DNA of 14,520 bases from an uncultured Clostridia bacterium (GTDB taxonomy: Bacteria; Bacillota; Clostridia; TANB77; CAG-465), in contig CARYZD010000014.1 in the NCBI GenBank assembly GCA_949106495.1, forward strand, positions 1-14,520, in the 5' to 3' direction. The number at the start of each line of letters is the position of its first letter. Position 1 is the stretch's first letter. The translations under genes were made by a program, and so were the position numbers. The notes under the pieces were generated by a model that was not told the DNA's origin, did not search any database, and worked only from the letters and a program-made list of their open reading frames with translations. This document shows positions 6,989 to 14,520 of this stretch, in pieces.

Positions 6989-7018
6989 GAATAAAAAATA
7001 ATGTAATGCATATATAAT
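6989..7018 (+). promoter_or_regulatory. Possible promoter of yabP (SigE-like)
   Basis: Only 45 nt separate the preceding terminator from yabP, so a promoter must lie here or transcription depends on read-through. CATATATAAT (7009-7018) can be read as a SigE-like CATAnnnT -10 or as a TATAAT, with GAATAAA (6989-6995) at a -35 position. In B. subtilis yabP is a SigE (mother-cell) gene. The match is weak in this AT-rich sequence. Confidence 0.3.
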
Positions 7019-7033
7019 AATAGGTGATTGAAC

Positions 7034-7315
7034 ATGGAAGATAAAAATAAACAATTCAAAGAGCAAAATATTGTAATTCAAAACAGAGAAAAAGCAGTAG
7101 TTACTGGTGTAGATGATATTTTAAGTTTTGATGATGAACTAGTTATAGTTCAAACAGATTTAGGACTTTTAACAATTAAAGGGGAGAGTCTAAAGATGAA
7201 TAAATTAAACTTAGATAATAATGAGTTAATAATTGAGGGAAGAACTAGTGCAATTGCTTATTCTGATGCTGCTCAAAATAAGAAACAAGGACTTATGAAT
7301 AAGTTATTTAAATAG
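7034..7315 (+). CDS. yabP: Sporulation protein YabP
   Basis: This 93-aa protein belongs to the YabP/YqfC family of small sporulation proteins made in the mother cell. The family pattern is clear: NREKAVVTGVDDILSFDDE (17-35), TDLGLLTIKGESL (41-53), then NKLNL and ELIIEGR (64-70), and a short C-terminal tail ending LFK. The length matches the roughly 100 residues of the B. subtilis protein. The ATG at 7034 is chosen because AGGTGAT (7022-7028) is spaced correctly; a TTG at 7028 would lie inside that site. yabQ follows after 2 nt and divIC overlaps yabQ, the same order as in B. subtilis. This neighbourhood strongly supports the call. Confidence 0.93.
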   Translation: MEDKNKQFKEQNIVIQNREKAVVTGVDDILSFDDELVIVQTDLGLLTIKGESLKMNKLNLDNNELIIEGRTSAIAYSDAAQNKKQGLMNKLFK

Positions 7316-7317
7316 TA

Positions 7318-7866
7318 ATGTCAGTAGTAAAACAATTTAATGACTTTATATTTTTTATATTACTTGGAATTATAATATCTTGTATTTTTGATATATTTAG
7401 AACTTTAAGAAAGGTACGAAAGAAAAATTCTATATATGTTGTTATGATACAAGATGTTATATTTTTTGTCATTATTACAATATTAACAGCAATATATATG
7501 ATTAATGTTATTGATGATAGAATTAGATTATATATGTTTTTGGCTATGGGAATAGGAGTAGCTATAAGTAGAAAGATTATAAGTAAATCTTTAATTAAAA
7601 TATATAGTGCAATTTATTATACAGTTAGTAACTGTGTAAAATTCTTATGTGTTCCTTTAGAGCTATGGAAGAGTGTTATTTGTAAAATAATAAAAAAAGT
7701 TATCAAAAAATGTTGCAAATTGTTTTCTCTTATGATAAATTTAAAATGTAAACTACTATCGATTTTTAACAAGAAGAATAATTTTAGAAGAAGAGGGTTG
7801 AAAAATGGTAAGGAATCAAGAAATGAAAGGAAGAAGAAAAATAAAAAAGAGAAAAAAGTCTCTTAA
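7318..7866 (+). CDS. yabQ: Spore cortex biosynthesis protein YabQ
   Basis: This 182-aa membrane protein has hydrophobic segments at about 9-27, 44-63 and 70-87. It keeps the YabQ signature: FDIFRTLRK (24-32), the acidic IQDVIFFVI before helix 2, and RIRLYMFLAMGIG (68-80). In B. subtilis YabQ is a forespore-outer-membrane protein of the mother cell needed for spore cortex formation. The C-terminal 95 residues are Lys/Arg-rich with a few Cys and carry no family motif. The ATG follows the yabP stop by 2 nt and has no ribosome binding site of its own, so translation is probably coupled. The last 62 nt overlap divIC in another frame, and that segment encodes a lysine-rich tail in both frames. Confidence 0.92.
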   Translation: MSVVKQFNDFIFFILLGIIISCIFDIFRTLRKVRKKNSIYVVMIQDVIFFVIITILTAIYMINVIDDRIRLYMFLAMGIGVAISRKIISKSLIKIYSAIYYTVSNCVKFLCVPLELWKSVICKIIKKVIKKCCKLFSLMINLKCKLLSIFNKKNNFRRRGLKNGKESRNERKKKNKKEKKVS

Positions 7867-8122
7867 TATAGTTCATGTAATTTCTATTGTGTTTATTGCG
7901 TATTTTGGATTTACATTTTTCAATCAACAACTAAAACTTAATAAATATAACTCTCAAATTGAAATGTATACAAAAGAAATCGAAGCAAAACAATATTTAG
8001 TAGAATATTATAATAATAAAAATGAAAATATATCATCAGATCAATATATAGAATCTGTAGCAAGAGAAAAATTAGGGCTAGTAAAGCCATATGAAACTGT
8101 ATATGTAGATTCAAATAAATAG
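7805..8122 (+). CDS. divIC: Septum formation protein DivIC/FtsB family
   Basis: This 105-aa bitopic protein has a basic cytoplasmic N-terminus (1-19), a membrane helix at about 22-38, a coiled-coil-prone stretch (41-75) and the family's C-terminal signature YIESVAREKLGLVKPYE (81-97). DivIC partners with FtsL and DivIB in the divisome. The position directly after yabQ matches the B. subtilis order yabP-yabQ-divIC. AGAGGG (7792-7797) lies 7 nt before the ATG; an internal ATG at 7823 is possible and would shorten the overlap with yabQ to 44 nt. Transcription ends at the shared terminator overlapping the stop codon. Confidence 0.92.
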   Translation: MVRNQEMKGRRKIKKRKKSLNIVHVISIVFIAYFGFTFFNQQLKLNKYNSQIEMYTKEIEAKQYLVEYYNNKNENISSDQYIESVAREKLGLVKPYETVYVDSNK

Positions 8123-8149
8123 AGCAATCAAGATTAATTTGATTGCTCT
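8121..8149. terminator. Shared convergent terminator
   Basis: AGAGCAATCAA (8121-8131) pairs perfectly with TTGATTGCTCT (8139-8149) around a 7-nt loop, with T-rich sequence on both sides. The divIC stop codon lies at one foot. The VanW gene's stop codon lies in the loop, so the stem also encodes its last residues. Confidence 0.88.
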
Positions 8150-8823
8150 ATTTTATACATTCTTATTGTAACAGAATAATTATCATTTTCTGCAGTTATT
8201 TTTAAGTCATTAGGTGTATTATTTATAAATTTTAAATCTAGAGTAGGATAGTAAATTGTTGCATCTTTATCAATGGGAACATAACTAACTCTTCTACTAT
8301 GTGCATGTCGTTCAGTGATTTCTAAATTTGAAAGAAGAGCAACATTATATAAGGTACTGCTAACTTGACACATTCCACCACCACTTATTTGAATAAGTTT
8401 TCCATTTGAATCAAAACCAGTTGCTTTTTTAAATCCATTTTCTTCTCCCATAGGACCAATTGTGTTATTAAAAGAGAATTCTTCTCCAGACTTTATTACT
8501 TTTCCATTAAGACTAGAACAAGCTTTAGAAATGTTAAAAACTCTACTTTCTTGATTATCATATAATGTTGATGAGTAACTTGCAATTTCTGTTTCAGTAA
8601 ATACAAGTTCTTTTTGTGCAATTACATTTTCATCAACATCGCTTGGTATACTGTTATCATTAATATTAGTTGATATATTTTTATCTTCTATAGTATTATT
8701 ATTTAGAAGTTTGTTATTTTTATATACCATATATGAAATATAAAGTATTATTAGCAAAATTATAATTACAGCTAAAACACTAACATAATTAGAATTATTA
8801 TTTTCTTCAACTCTTTTATCCAT
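8134..8823 (-). CDS. VanW-domain membrane protein
   Basis: This 229-aa protein has one N-terminal membrane helix (about 13-34), a polar Asn-rich linker to about residue 70, and a VanW domain. The domain shows ASYSSTLYDNQESRVFNI (81-98), a GEEFSFNNTIG stretch (113-123), GGGMCQVSSTLYN (148-160), ERHAHSRRVSYVP (171-183) and DATIYYPTLDLKFINNT (187-203). VanW domains are widespread in envelope proteins of Bacillota. They are named after a gene of vanB clusters, but do not by themselves mean vancomycin resistance; no van ligase is nearby. G5 or peptidoglycan-binding domains often found with VanW are absent. I chose the ATG at 8823 because GAGG lies 9 nt upstream; a TTG at 8838 would add five residues and overlaps that site. 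It converges on divIC and shares its terminator. The likely role is in the cell wall or spore envelope, not defined. Confidence 0.88.
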   Translation of the reverse strand: MDKRVEENNNSNYVSVLAVIIILLIILYISYMVYKNNKLLNNNTIEDKNISTNINDNSIPSDVDENVIAQKELVFTETEIASYSSTLYDNQESRVFNISKACSSLNGKVIKSGEEFSFNNTIGPMGEENGFKKATGFDSNGKLIQISGGGMCQVSSTLYNVALLSNLEITERHAHSRRVSYVPIDKDATIYYPTLDLKFINNTPNDLKITAENDNYSVTIRMYKIEQSN

Positions 8824-8925
8824 AATTTTTAACCTCAAATATATTATTTGACATTTTATTTAAAATATAACTTAAAATAATAAAATTAAAAAAACAAGAT
8901 TGAGGTAAAAAAATGTCCTAAAAGC

Positions 8926-8955
8926 TTGACATTATTATGTAAAATATGCTATAAT
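8926..8955 (+). promoter_or_regulatory. Strong consensus sigma-A promoter
   Basis: TTGACA (8926-8931), an 18-nt spacer and TATAAT (8950-8955), both perfect hexamers, with TGC before the -10 forming an extended -10. Transcription would start near 8962 and leave a leader of about 83 nt before the gene at 9045. It is the best promoter in the window. Confidence 0.88.
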
Positions 8956-9044
8956 ACTTTAGGCAATTTTTTAAAGAGACAACAAAAAATTAATATTTAA
9001 TGTGGAAATTATATTTAAATAAATAAAAGGGAGGAGCGATTTGT

Positions 9045-9578
9045 ATGCAATTATGTGAAACTGGAAAAAGAACTAAGTACAGAATTTACTTTAATGAGCT
9101 AGAGACAAACAATCTTATTAAAATTTTAGGAAATAATATAAGCATTAGGAATATTCAATTGTGTAGTTATATAGAAAAAATATTACCTAAAAATTTTGAT
9201 ATATGTAATAATAAACGAATTATGGTTTTAAATATTTTTAATAATGCATTAAATATTAGTGCAGATGTATTATTGCAAGATATAAATGTAGAATTTTTAA
9301 AACCAAAAGAAAAATTTCATTATTTTAAAATAACACAAATTACTTTTAAGGATGGATATGTATTTAAAAATTGGTTATTGCAAAATAAGTATTCATATAA
9401 AATAATTGATGTGGCACATAATAATAATGTAAAAGTACTTATATATAATATGACAGAAAATGATGAAATGAATCTTTCAGAAATAGGTGCCGAAATTGAA
9501 GAAAGTTGTAATATGGCAAAATATTTAATATTACATACAGCAGACAAATTGGAAAAGTACTTAAATCAAATAGCATAA
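9045..9578 (+). CDS. Conserved-looking protein of unknown function
   Basis: I do not recognise this 177-aa protein. It has no signal peptide, no membrane segment and no CxxC or other metal motif. It looks like a soluble cytoplasmic alpha/beta protein: mixed strands and helices in 10-140 (KYRIYFNELE, IMVLNIFNNALNI, VKVLIYNM) and a C-terminal acidic helix region (MNLSEIGAEIEESCNMAKYLI). A strong AGGGAGG (9030-9036) precedes the ATG by 8 nt, a perfect sigma-A promoter lies upstream and a terminator directly follows. It is thus a single-gene unit built for high or constitutive expression. Codon use is like that of its neighbours. The coding call is firm because of these signals; the function is open. 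Confidence 0.85.
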   Translation: MQLCETGKRTKYRIYFNELETNNLIKILGNNISIRNIQLCSYIEKILPKNFDICNNKRIMVLNIFNNALNISADVLLQDINVEFLKPKEKFHYFKITQITFKDGYVFKNWLLQNKYSYKIIDVAHNNNVKVLIYNMTENDEMNLSEIGAEIEESCNMAKYLILHTADKLEKYLNQIA

Positions 9579-9579
9579 A

Positions 9580-9607
9580 TAGAGCCTAAAAAAGGCTTTA
9601 TTTTTTT
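9580..9607 (+). terminator. Rho-independent terminator
   Basis: TAGAGCCT (9580-9587) pairs with AGGCTTTA (9593-9600), with one G-T pair and a 5-nt A loop, followed by seven T residues. It lies directly after the stop of the unknown 177-aa gene. Confidence 0.9.
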
Positions 9608-9663
9608 GTATTTTATACTATATTTCTGTTTATAATATTTATAATAGTATTTATAAATAAAAA

Positions 9664-9692
9664 TTGTTTATTACAAAAAATAAGATTATAAT
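9664..9692 (+). promoter_or_regulatory. Sigma-A promoter of the first surface-protein gene
   Basis: TTGTTT (9664-9669), exactly 17 nt, then a perfect TATAAT (9687-9692). The leader would be about 75 nt to the ATG at 9774. The 17-nt spacer recurs with one change upstream of the next surface-protein gene. Confidence 0.6.
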
Positions 9693-9773
9693 TAATTATA
9701 ATATATTGCATTTAATAAATTTTTAATTATTAGTAAAATAATAAATAATAATATATAATGGCGAGGATAATAT

Positions 9774-12311
9774 ATGAAAAAATATAAGATTATATTAGGT
9801 TTAGTGGCATACTTTTTATTTACAATTTTATTTAATTCAAGTTGTAATGCTGCTGAAACTGTAAGATTTGAAGGAATAGGTAGATATGGTGTTGCAATTG
9901 CTGGTAATAATAATGCATATTATGCATCTTCAGACCATGGCAATGATTATGGACTAATATTACAAGGTTCTGTTGCAGAATCTGGTTTAGACATAAAAGA
10001 TTGGAGTTCTTATGAAGGAAATATTCCTTTGGATATAAGAAACAGAATAAATAATATGAGTGGTAGTTGGTTAAGATTTAATGGAAATGTTGTAAAATCT
10101 TTTCTTACTACTTTTGATTGTAAAACAAACATAGGAACATATTTTAATAGCGATATATTAATAGTTAATGCAAGCAAAGGTACATATAAAGTATATCATG
10201 GTTCTTCTCAAGTTGTTGATGTTTCTGACTTTGTTAATCAAATGGGATGGTATTATGTATCAATATTAGATGCAGATAGACAGCCTCATGAAAGTTGGTC
10301 AATTACTACAATATATGAAAACTCTACCCAAAGTTTAAAATATATTAAGTTTATTGAACCTAATAGAAATGTAAGTAATGGTCGTAATGAGACAATATAC
10401 TTTAATAGTGCATATACCATAAAAAAGGATGCAACATTATTTGGAGTCGCAATTGGTGGTGGATATGGAGGACGACCAATCCAAGGACTTACAGAAGATA
10501 GAGCATATGCAGTACTTGAAGATGGCTCTTTAAAGAAATTATATCAACAAAGTTATAATGGTAGGACTATATTTCAGGGAAGATATGCAACTGAAATGGG
10601 GTCTAGTAGAAATGATTTTATTAATGGAACGTTTAATACAGATAGAAGGCCATATATGAGTGCTGGTGGAGAAATGGATATCTTTAATGAAACTTTAGGT
10701 AGAGATTTTTTCGGTGGAAAACAGATAGTAGGATATAGGTTTTATAAAGATGGATCAGATGGCTTTGTTGTAATGACATTAGGACTTTCAATAGAAATAT
10801 ATTATCCAGATATAAATATAACAACAGATATTATAGATAGTACACCAGAAACAATTGTAATGGGAGAAACTATACATACTAGTGTTACGGTAACCAATAG
10901 ACCAATATCTGGGGAAAATAATATAGCATATAATACAACAATAGTGTCTAATCTAGATAGTGCATTATCTAATGCTACTAATATAAAAGTAAAATATAAT
11001 GGAAGCGATTATACAAGTATTCAAGCAGTATATGATTCTTCATATAATAGGATTACTCTTTCTAATGTTCCAATGATGAATCCAAGTGATAATATAGTTA
11101 TTGAATATGATGCAGTAGTAAATAGTAATATTCAAAGTAAAGTAACAAGTTCAAACACTGTAAGTTTATCTACAAATTCAACAGTAAAGTCTTATCCAAT
11201 TAACTTAGATAATCTTTCTGCATCAGATAGAACCAAATATTCTAATTTTTCATTAAATGGCTCTGCAAATGATAGCACAACTGGTAGTTTAAAAGCAGGA
11301 GGAATAACTATTAATTATATAGATAAGAAAAATAATAATATATTAGAAACTAAAAATATCAATGGAAATATAGGGGAAAATGTATCAACTTCTTCAATAA
11401 ATATTTCAGGATATGTTTTAGAGGAGTCACCAGCAACAGAAAATTATACACTTACTGTCGCATCTCAAACTGTAAACTACTATTATTTAAAACAATCAAA
11501 TGTTATAACTAAATTTATTGATGAAATTACAGGAGAAAGAATTGAAAATATTGACGAAGTTGTTGTTACATATAAAGAAGGAGATAGTTATACAACAACT
11601 CCTAAGGAAATAGATGGATATAAACTTTTTACTACTCCAAATAATGCTAATGGAACTATAGAAAGAGATAACATAGAAGTTGTTTATAAATATAAAAAAA
11701 TATCTCTTGGTGTAGATGTTAAATATATTGATGAGAATACAGGAGATGAAATAGCAAAATCAGAACATATAGATGGACTTGAAAATGATGATTATACAAC
11801 AGAAGAAAAAGAAATTGAAGGATATGAACTAACTTATACTCCAGATAATGCAAATGGTAAAATGATAGAAGGAAAAATAGAAGTTATATATAGTTATAGC
11901 TTAATAAGAGGAAAAATAATTGTAACAAAAGTAGATAAAAACAATAATACAAAATATTTGAGTGGAGCTTCATTTAGAATTGAGAATATAGATGACTTAG
12001 GGAATGTGAATAATTCTTTTAAAGTAGAGGAGAAAACAACAGAAGATAATGGAAAAGTAGAATTTACAGACTTACCTGTTGGAAGATACAAAATAACAGA
12101 AACTAAAGCACCAGATGGATATGAACTGTCTAAAGAGGCAATTGATGTAGAAATAAATAGTGAACAAAGAGAAATAAATATAGTAGCGACAGATAAATTA
12201 AAATTAGAGTTACCAAATACAGGAGGAGAAGGAATACTTTTTACAACATTACTTGGAATAAATTTGATTTTAGTAGCAATTATTATTAAAAAATACAGTA
12301 TGCAAAAATAA
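9774..12311 (+). CDS. LPxTG-anchored MucBP/SpaA-domain surface protein
   Basis: This 845-aa secreted protein has a signal peptide (about 1-27, ending NAA) and a large N-terminal region to about 345. That region includes VVDVSDFVNQMGWYYVSILDADRQ and WSITTIYEN, a pattern seen in beta-rich surface proteins that carry DUF11-like repeats. A DUF11-like beta domain follows at about 355-490 (ETIHTSVTVTN, DNIVIEYDAVV). Three MucBP-type repeats start near 510 (ITINYIDKKNN), 577 (VITKFIDEITG) and 646 (VDVKYIDENTG). Next is a SpaA/Cna-B-like domain (about 712-805) with the Lys of IIVTKVD and the Glu of KITETKAPDGYE suited to an internal isopeptide bond. The sorting signal is LPNTGG (813-818), a hydrophobic helix and a basic tail. 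It would be covalently attached to peptidoglycan by a sortase encoded elsewhere. GCGAGGA precedes the ATG. A role in adhesion to mucus or host glycans is inferred from the domains. Confidence 0.9.
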   Translation: MKKYKIILGLVAYFLFTILFNSSCNAAETVRFEGIGRYGVAIAGNNNAYYASSDHGNDYGLILQGSVAESGLDIKDWSSYEGNIPLDIRNRINNMSGSWLRFNGNVVKSFLTTFDCKTNIGTYFNSDILIVNASKGTYKVYHGSSQVVDVSDFVNQMGWYYVSILDADRQPHESWSITTIYENSTQSLKYIKFIEPNRNVSNGRNETIYFNSAYTIKKDATLFGVAIGGGYGGRPIQGLTEDRAYAVLEDGSLKKLYQQSYNGRTIFQGRYATEMGSSRNDFINGTFNTDRRPYMSAGGEMDIFNETLGRDFFGGKQIVGYRFYKDGSDGFVVMTLGLSIEIYYPDINITTDIIDSTPETIVMGETIHTSVTVTNRPISGENNIAYNTTIVSNLDSALSNATNIKVKYNGSDYTSIQAVYDSSYNRITLSNVPMMNPSDNIVIEYDAVVNSNIQSKVTSSNTVSLSTNSTVKSYPINLDNLSASDRTKYSNFSLNGSANDSTTGSLKAGGITINYIDKKNNNILETKNINGNIGENVSTSSINISGYVLEESPATENYTLTVASQTVNYYYLKQSNVITKFIDEITGERIENIDEVVVTYKEGDSYTTTPKEIDGYKLFTTPNNANGTIERDNIEVVYKYKKISLGVDVKYIDENTGDEIAKSEHIDGLENDDYTTEEKEIEGYELTYTPDNANGKMIEGKIEVIYSYSLIRGKIIVTKVDKNNNTKYLSGASFRIENIDDLGNVNNSFKVEEKTTEDNGKVEFTDLPVGRYKITETKAPDGYELSKEAIDVEINSEQREINIVATDKLKLELPNTGGEGILFTTLLGINLILVAIIIKKYSMQK

Positions 12312-12335
12312 GGCCTATGTTTTAGGCTTTATTTT
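12310..12335 (+). terminator. Rho-independent terminator
   Basis: AAGGCCTA (12310-12317) pairs with TAGGCTTT (12323-12330), with one G-T pair, followed by ATTTTT. The stem starts within the stop codon of the LPxTG gene, so the next surface gene most likely has its own transcript. Confidence 0.8.
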
Positions 12336-12348
12336 TATATATATTATG

Positions 12349-12365
12349 CTTTTTGTGACAAAAAG
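12349..12365. repeat. Perfect 17-bp palindrome, possible operator
   Basis: CTTTTTGT, a central G and ACAAAAAG form a perfect 8-bp-arm inverted repeat. It lies between a terminator and the proposed promoter of the vWA gene, about 50 nt upstream of its -35. The one-base centre does not suit an RNA hairpin, so a protein-binding site is more likely than a terminator. Confidence 0.35.
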
Positions 12366-12416
12366 TAAACATTTTAATTACAAAAAATAAAATCATCACA
12401 TAATAATATAAATAAT

Positions 12417-12445
12417 TTGAAAATTTTAAATTTTAATTATAAAAT
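12417..12445 (+). promoter_or_regulatory. Sigma-A promoter of the vWA surface-protein gene
   Basis: TTGAAA (12417-12422), 17 nt, then TAAAAT (12440-12445), each one base from consensus. The leader would be about 35 nt, ending in the AAAGGAG ribosome binding site before the ATG at 12487. Confidence 0.5.
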
Positions 12446-12486
12446 GATTATAGATAAATATAAAATTTTTTAAAGGAGAAATATAT

Positions 12487-14520
12487 ATGAAAATTAAAAA
12501 TACAAAAGTGTTAATTCTATTCATGATTTTTAGTATTATTTTTAACTGCTTTTCCAATGTAAAAGCAGCAAAATATTCAACATATATCAATGAATATCCA
12601 GTAACTTCATATACAGAAGATAAAAATACATTAAAAGATATGACAACATTAAATGATGGAGAGGTTGATGTAAATAAATCTGTAGAATATAATAATGGGA
12701 GTTTTAATATTAATTTAATGGCAGAAGGGAAAAGTTTTGTAACCAATCTTACAGAAGAATCTGAATATAATATAGTTTTTATATTAGATAATAGTGGTTC
12801 TATGTATAATACTCCTTCAAGAATTAAAGGTAGTACAGAAGCAATAAATCAAATAATAAGAGATTTATCACCATATGGTAAAATAAACATAGCTGTAGTA
12901 GCTTATGGAAGTGTTATAAATAATCAGCCAGCTGGCTCTTTACCAGCAGATACCTTACTAAATTTAGGACATTATAATTCTACAAGTAGCACTCAAAAAT
13001 TTATAGAATATATAGATAATTGGGATTCTTCAAAGTCTGAAATATATAGTACAGATTATTTTTTAAATAGATGTTTAAAAGTTGTTACATCACAAAATTC
13101 AAGCAGAAATGGATTTATTTATTCTGCTGGTGGAACATTTACTCAAGCAGGAATTGTAAGGGGATATGAAGTTTTAAATAATGCAAGTAATAAAGATACA
13201 GCTAAACCTGTTATTATTTTAATGAGTGATGGTGAAGCTACAGGTATGACTTGGACAAAAAATGGTGATCCTTTAAAAGATTATAAGTGGGAAATACAAA
13301 GTATAAGTGATTTGGTAAATAAATATAGTTCTGGAACATATGGTTATGATTCTTTTACAACTAATTCAATTATGCCATATGTTACTATAAGAACAGCTAT
13401 TTATTTAAAAAATAAACTAAATCAAAGTTATGTTCAAGATTGTAATTTTTACACTTTTGGATATGATATTAGTCCAGATTATTATTATTCATTATCTACG
13501 TTAAATCCAACTAAAAATAATATAGATGCACTTAAAAACTTCATGCAATCTGGATATGAGCAATATGGCTTATATAGTTTAGTATATAATTCCGAATTAT
13601 CATGGAATGAGTTAATGTATACTGATGGATACTATTCCAATGCAAATGGTAAGTCTGCAGCAGAAATATATAATAAAATTTTATTTGAAGATTCTCGAGC
13701 AGAAAATCCATGTGTGAAGTCAAAAACTTATTTAACAATAAATGATACTATAGGAGATGGTATGGAGATAATGCCATCAAATAACACAATAAGAATGACT
13801 TTAAATTTAGATAATAAAGATAAAACAATAACTTTAACTAGTACTAATAATACTATGTATTCATATGCTGATAGAAATGTTCAAGTAAAATATAATACTG
13901 TAACCAATGAAGTAGAATGGAAAATATTAGGAGATTATTTCTATAATAAAAAAGCAAATTTAAAATATAGTGTTTCATTAAAGAAATCTTCAATAGGAGA
14001 AATAAGTGGAAAAACATATTATACTAATTCACAAGCTTCATATAGATACGAAACAAGTAAATATAATCCAATATATAAAGGAGCAAATATTAATAGGAAT
14101 TTAGATGTTAGTGGAAGTATAACATTAACAAAAATACCCGCAAATGTAATAGTAAAATATGTAGATGAATATGGAAACGAAATAGCAGAGCAAAAAAATA
14201 TAGATGGATATATACATGACGAATATACTACAGATTCATTAGATATTGAAGGGTATTCATTAATAGAAGTACCAAATAATGCTAATGGAATTATGACTGA
14301 AGATACAATAACTGTAATATATAGATATGAAAAGAAAGTTAATGTAACAACAAAATATATAGATTGGTATACAGGAAAAGAAATAGAGACTAAAGAAGTT
14401 GATACATACAAAGAAGGAGATACATATTCAACAATTAAAAAGACAGTAGATGGATATACATTTATAAGTGTGTCAGATAATAACAAAGGAACTATAGGTA
14501 GAGAAGATATAGAAGTAGTA
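12487..14520 (+). CDS. von Willebrand A and MucBP-repeat surface protein (3' end outside window)
   Basis: An AAAGGAG ribosome binding site precedes ATG at 12487, and the frame is open for 678 codons to the window edge. A signal peptide covers about 1-28 (ending VKAA). A von Willebrand A domain runs from about 95 to 370: the MIDAS motif is complete as Asp101-x-Ser103-x-Ser105 (FILDNSGSM), a Thr at 217 or 219 (GGTFTQAG) and Asp248 in LMSDGE, so metal-dependent ligand binding is likely. Residues 405-548 form a beta-rich domain resembling the fibre or fimbrial domains that follow vWA in pilus-tip adhesins. MucBP repeats begin near 553 (VIVKYVDEYGNEI) and 619 (NVTTKYIDWYTGKEI); the second is cut by the window end. 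By analogy with its upstream neighbour more repeats and an LPxTG signal are expected beyond 14520. It could be a tip or wall adhesin working beside the gene at 9774. Confidence 0.9.
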   Translation, partial: MKIKNTKVLILFMIFSIIFNCFSNVKAAKYSTYINEYPVTSYTEDKNTLKDMTTLNDGEVDVNKSVEYNNGSFNINLMAEGKSFVTNLTEESEYNIVFILDNSGSMYNTPSRIKGSTEAINQIIRDLSPYGKINIAVVAYGSVINNQPAGSLPADTLLNLGHYNSTSSTQKFIEYIDNWDSSKSEIYSTDYFLNRCLKVVTSQNSSRNGFIYSAGGTFTQAGIVRGYEVLNNASNKDTAKPVIILMSDGEATGMTWTKNGDPLKDYKWEIQSISDLVNKYSSGTYGYDSFTTNSIMPYVTIRTAIYLKNKLNQSYVQDCNFYTFGYDISPDYYYSLSTLNPTKNNIDALKNFMQSGYEQYGLYSLVYNSELSWNELMYTDGYYSNANGKSAAEIYNKILFEDSRAENPCVKSKTYLTINDTIGDGMEIMPSNNTIRMTLNLDNKDKTITLTSTNNTMYSYADRNVQVKYNTVTNEVEWKILGDYFYNKKANLKYSVSLKKSSIGEISGKTYYTNSQASYRYETSKYNPIYKGANINRNLDVSGSITLTKIPANVIVKYVDEYGNEIAEQKNIDGYIHDEYTTDSLDIEGYSLIEVPNNANGIMTEDTITVIYRYEKKVNVTTKYIDWYTGKEIETKEVDTYKEGDTYSTIKKTVDGYTFISVSDNNKGTIGREDIEVV

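Noticed and set aside
8134..8823. Vancomycin resistance gene.
   Set aside because: VanW domains are common in Bacillota envelope proteins, and no vanHAX-type or vanRS genes are nearby.
12426..14486. Minus-strand open frames of 65-155 codons within the last gene region.
   Set aside because: They lie opposite a long plus-strand frame with signal peptide, vWA MIDAS residues and MucBP repeats. They lack ribosome binding sites and are low-complexity shadows.

Overview
This window is very AT-rich and comes from a spore-forming, low-GC Bacillota, most likely an uncultured gut Clostridia lineage. The grounds are the codon and base composition, the sporulation genes yabP and yabQ beside a divIC/ftsB gene, a Spo0A-like regulator, Gram-positive LPxTG/MucBP surface proteins and A/T-rich rho-independent terminators. 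The lineage is an inference; no rRNA marker is present.

Left part (1-3770). A minus-strand response regulator with a Spo0A-type C-terminal domain ends at a strong terminator. Divergent from it, an ECF-type promoter and a good ribosome binding site lead into an ECF sigma-factor gene that is broken by a TAA at codon 18. Past that stop the frame stays open for more than 1 kb, passing from sigma region 2 directly into the cytoplasmic, membrane and extracellular parts of an anti-sigma-like protein; sigma region 4 is absent. Next comes a membrane-anchored FGE-sulfatase-fold (SUMF1-like) protein whose start codon is separated from its Shine-Dalgarno sequence by a long hairpin. A C-terminal scrap of a MYG1-family hydrolase gene follows. 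This quarter carries two gene remnants, so it looks like a decaying accessory region.

Middle (3773-9600). A minus-strand ferritin-like protein faces a divergent uvrB, which has a possible LexA box and an extended -10 promoter. uvrB forms a transcription unit with a HAD-like protein that lacks the usual catalytic aspartates. After a terminator come yabP, yabQ and divIC, an order also found in Bacillus subtilis, tightly packed and overlapping. They converge on a VanW-domain membrane protein through a shared terminator. A consensus promoter then drives an unrecognised 177-aa protein.

Right part (9774-14520). Two large secreted surface proteins lie in tandem, each with its own promoter. The first has MucBP repeats, a SpaA/Cna-B-like domain and an LPNTG sortase signal. 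The second has a von Willebrand A domain with an intact MIDAS motif followed by MucBP repeats, and runs off the window end. Together they look like an adhesin cluster; no sortase is visible.

No tRNA, rRNA, CRISPR array, transposase or complete mobile element was seen. No gene-free stretch exceeds about 260 bases; the longest, 833-1088, holds only the divergent promoter region of the first two genes.
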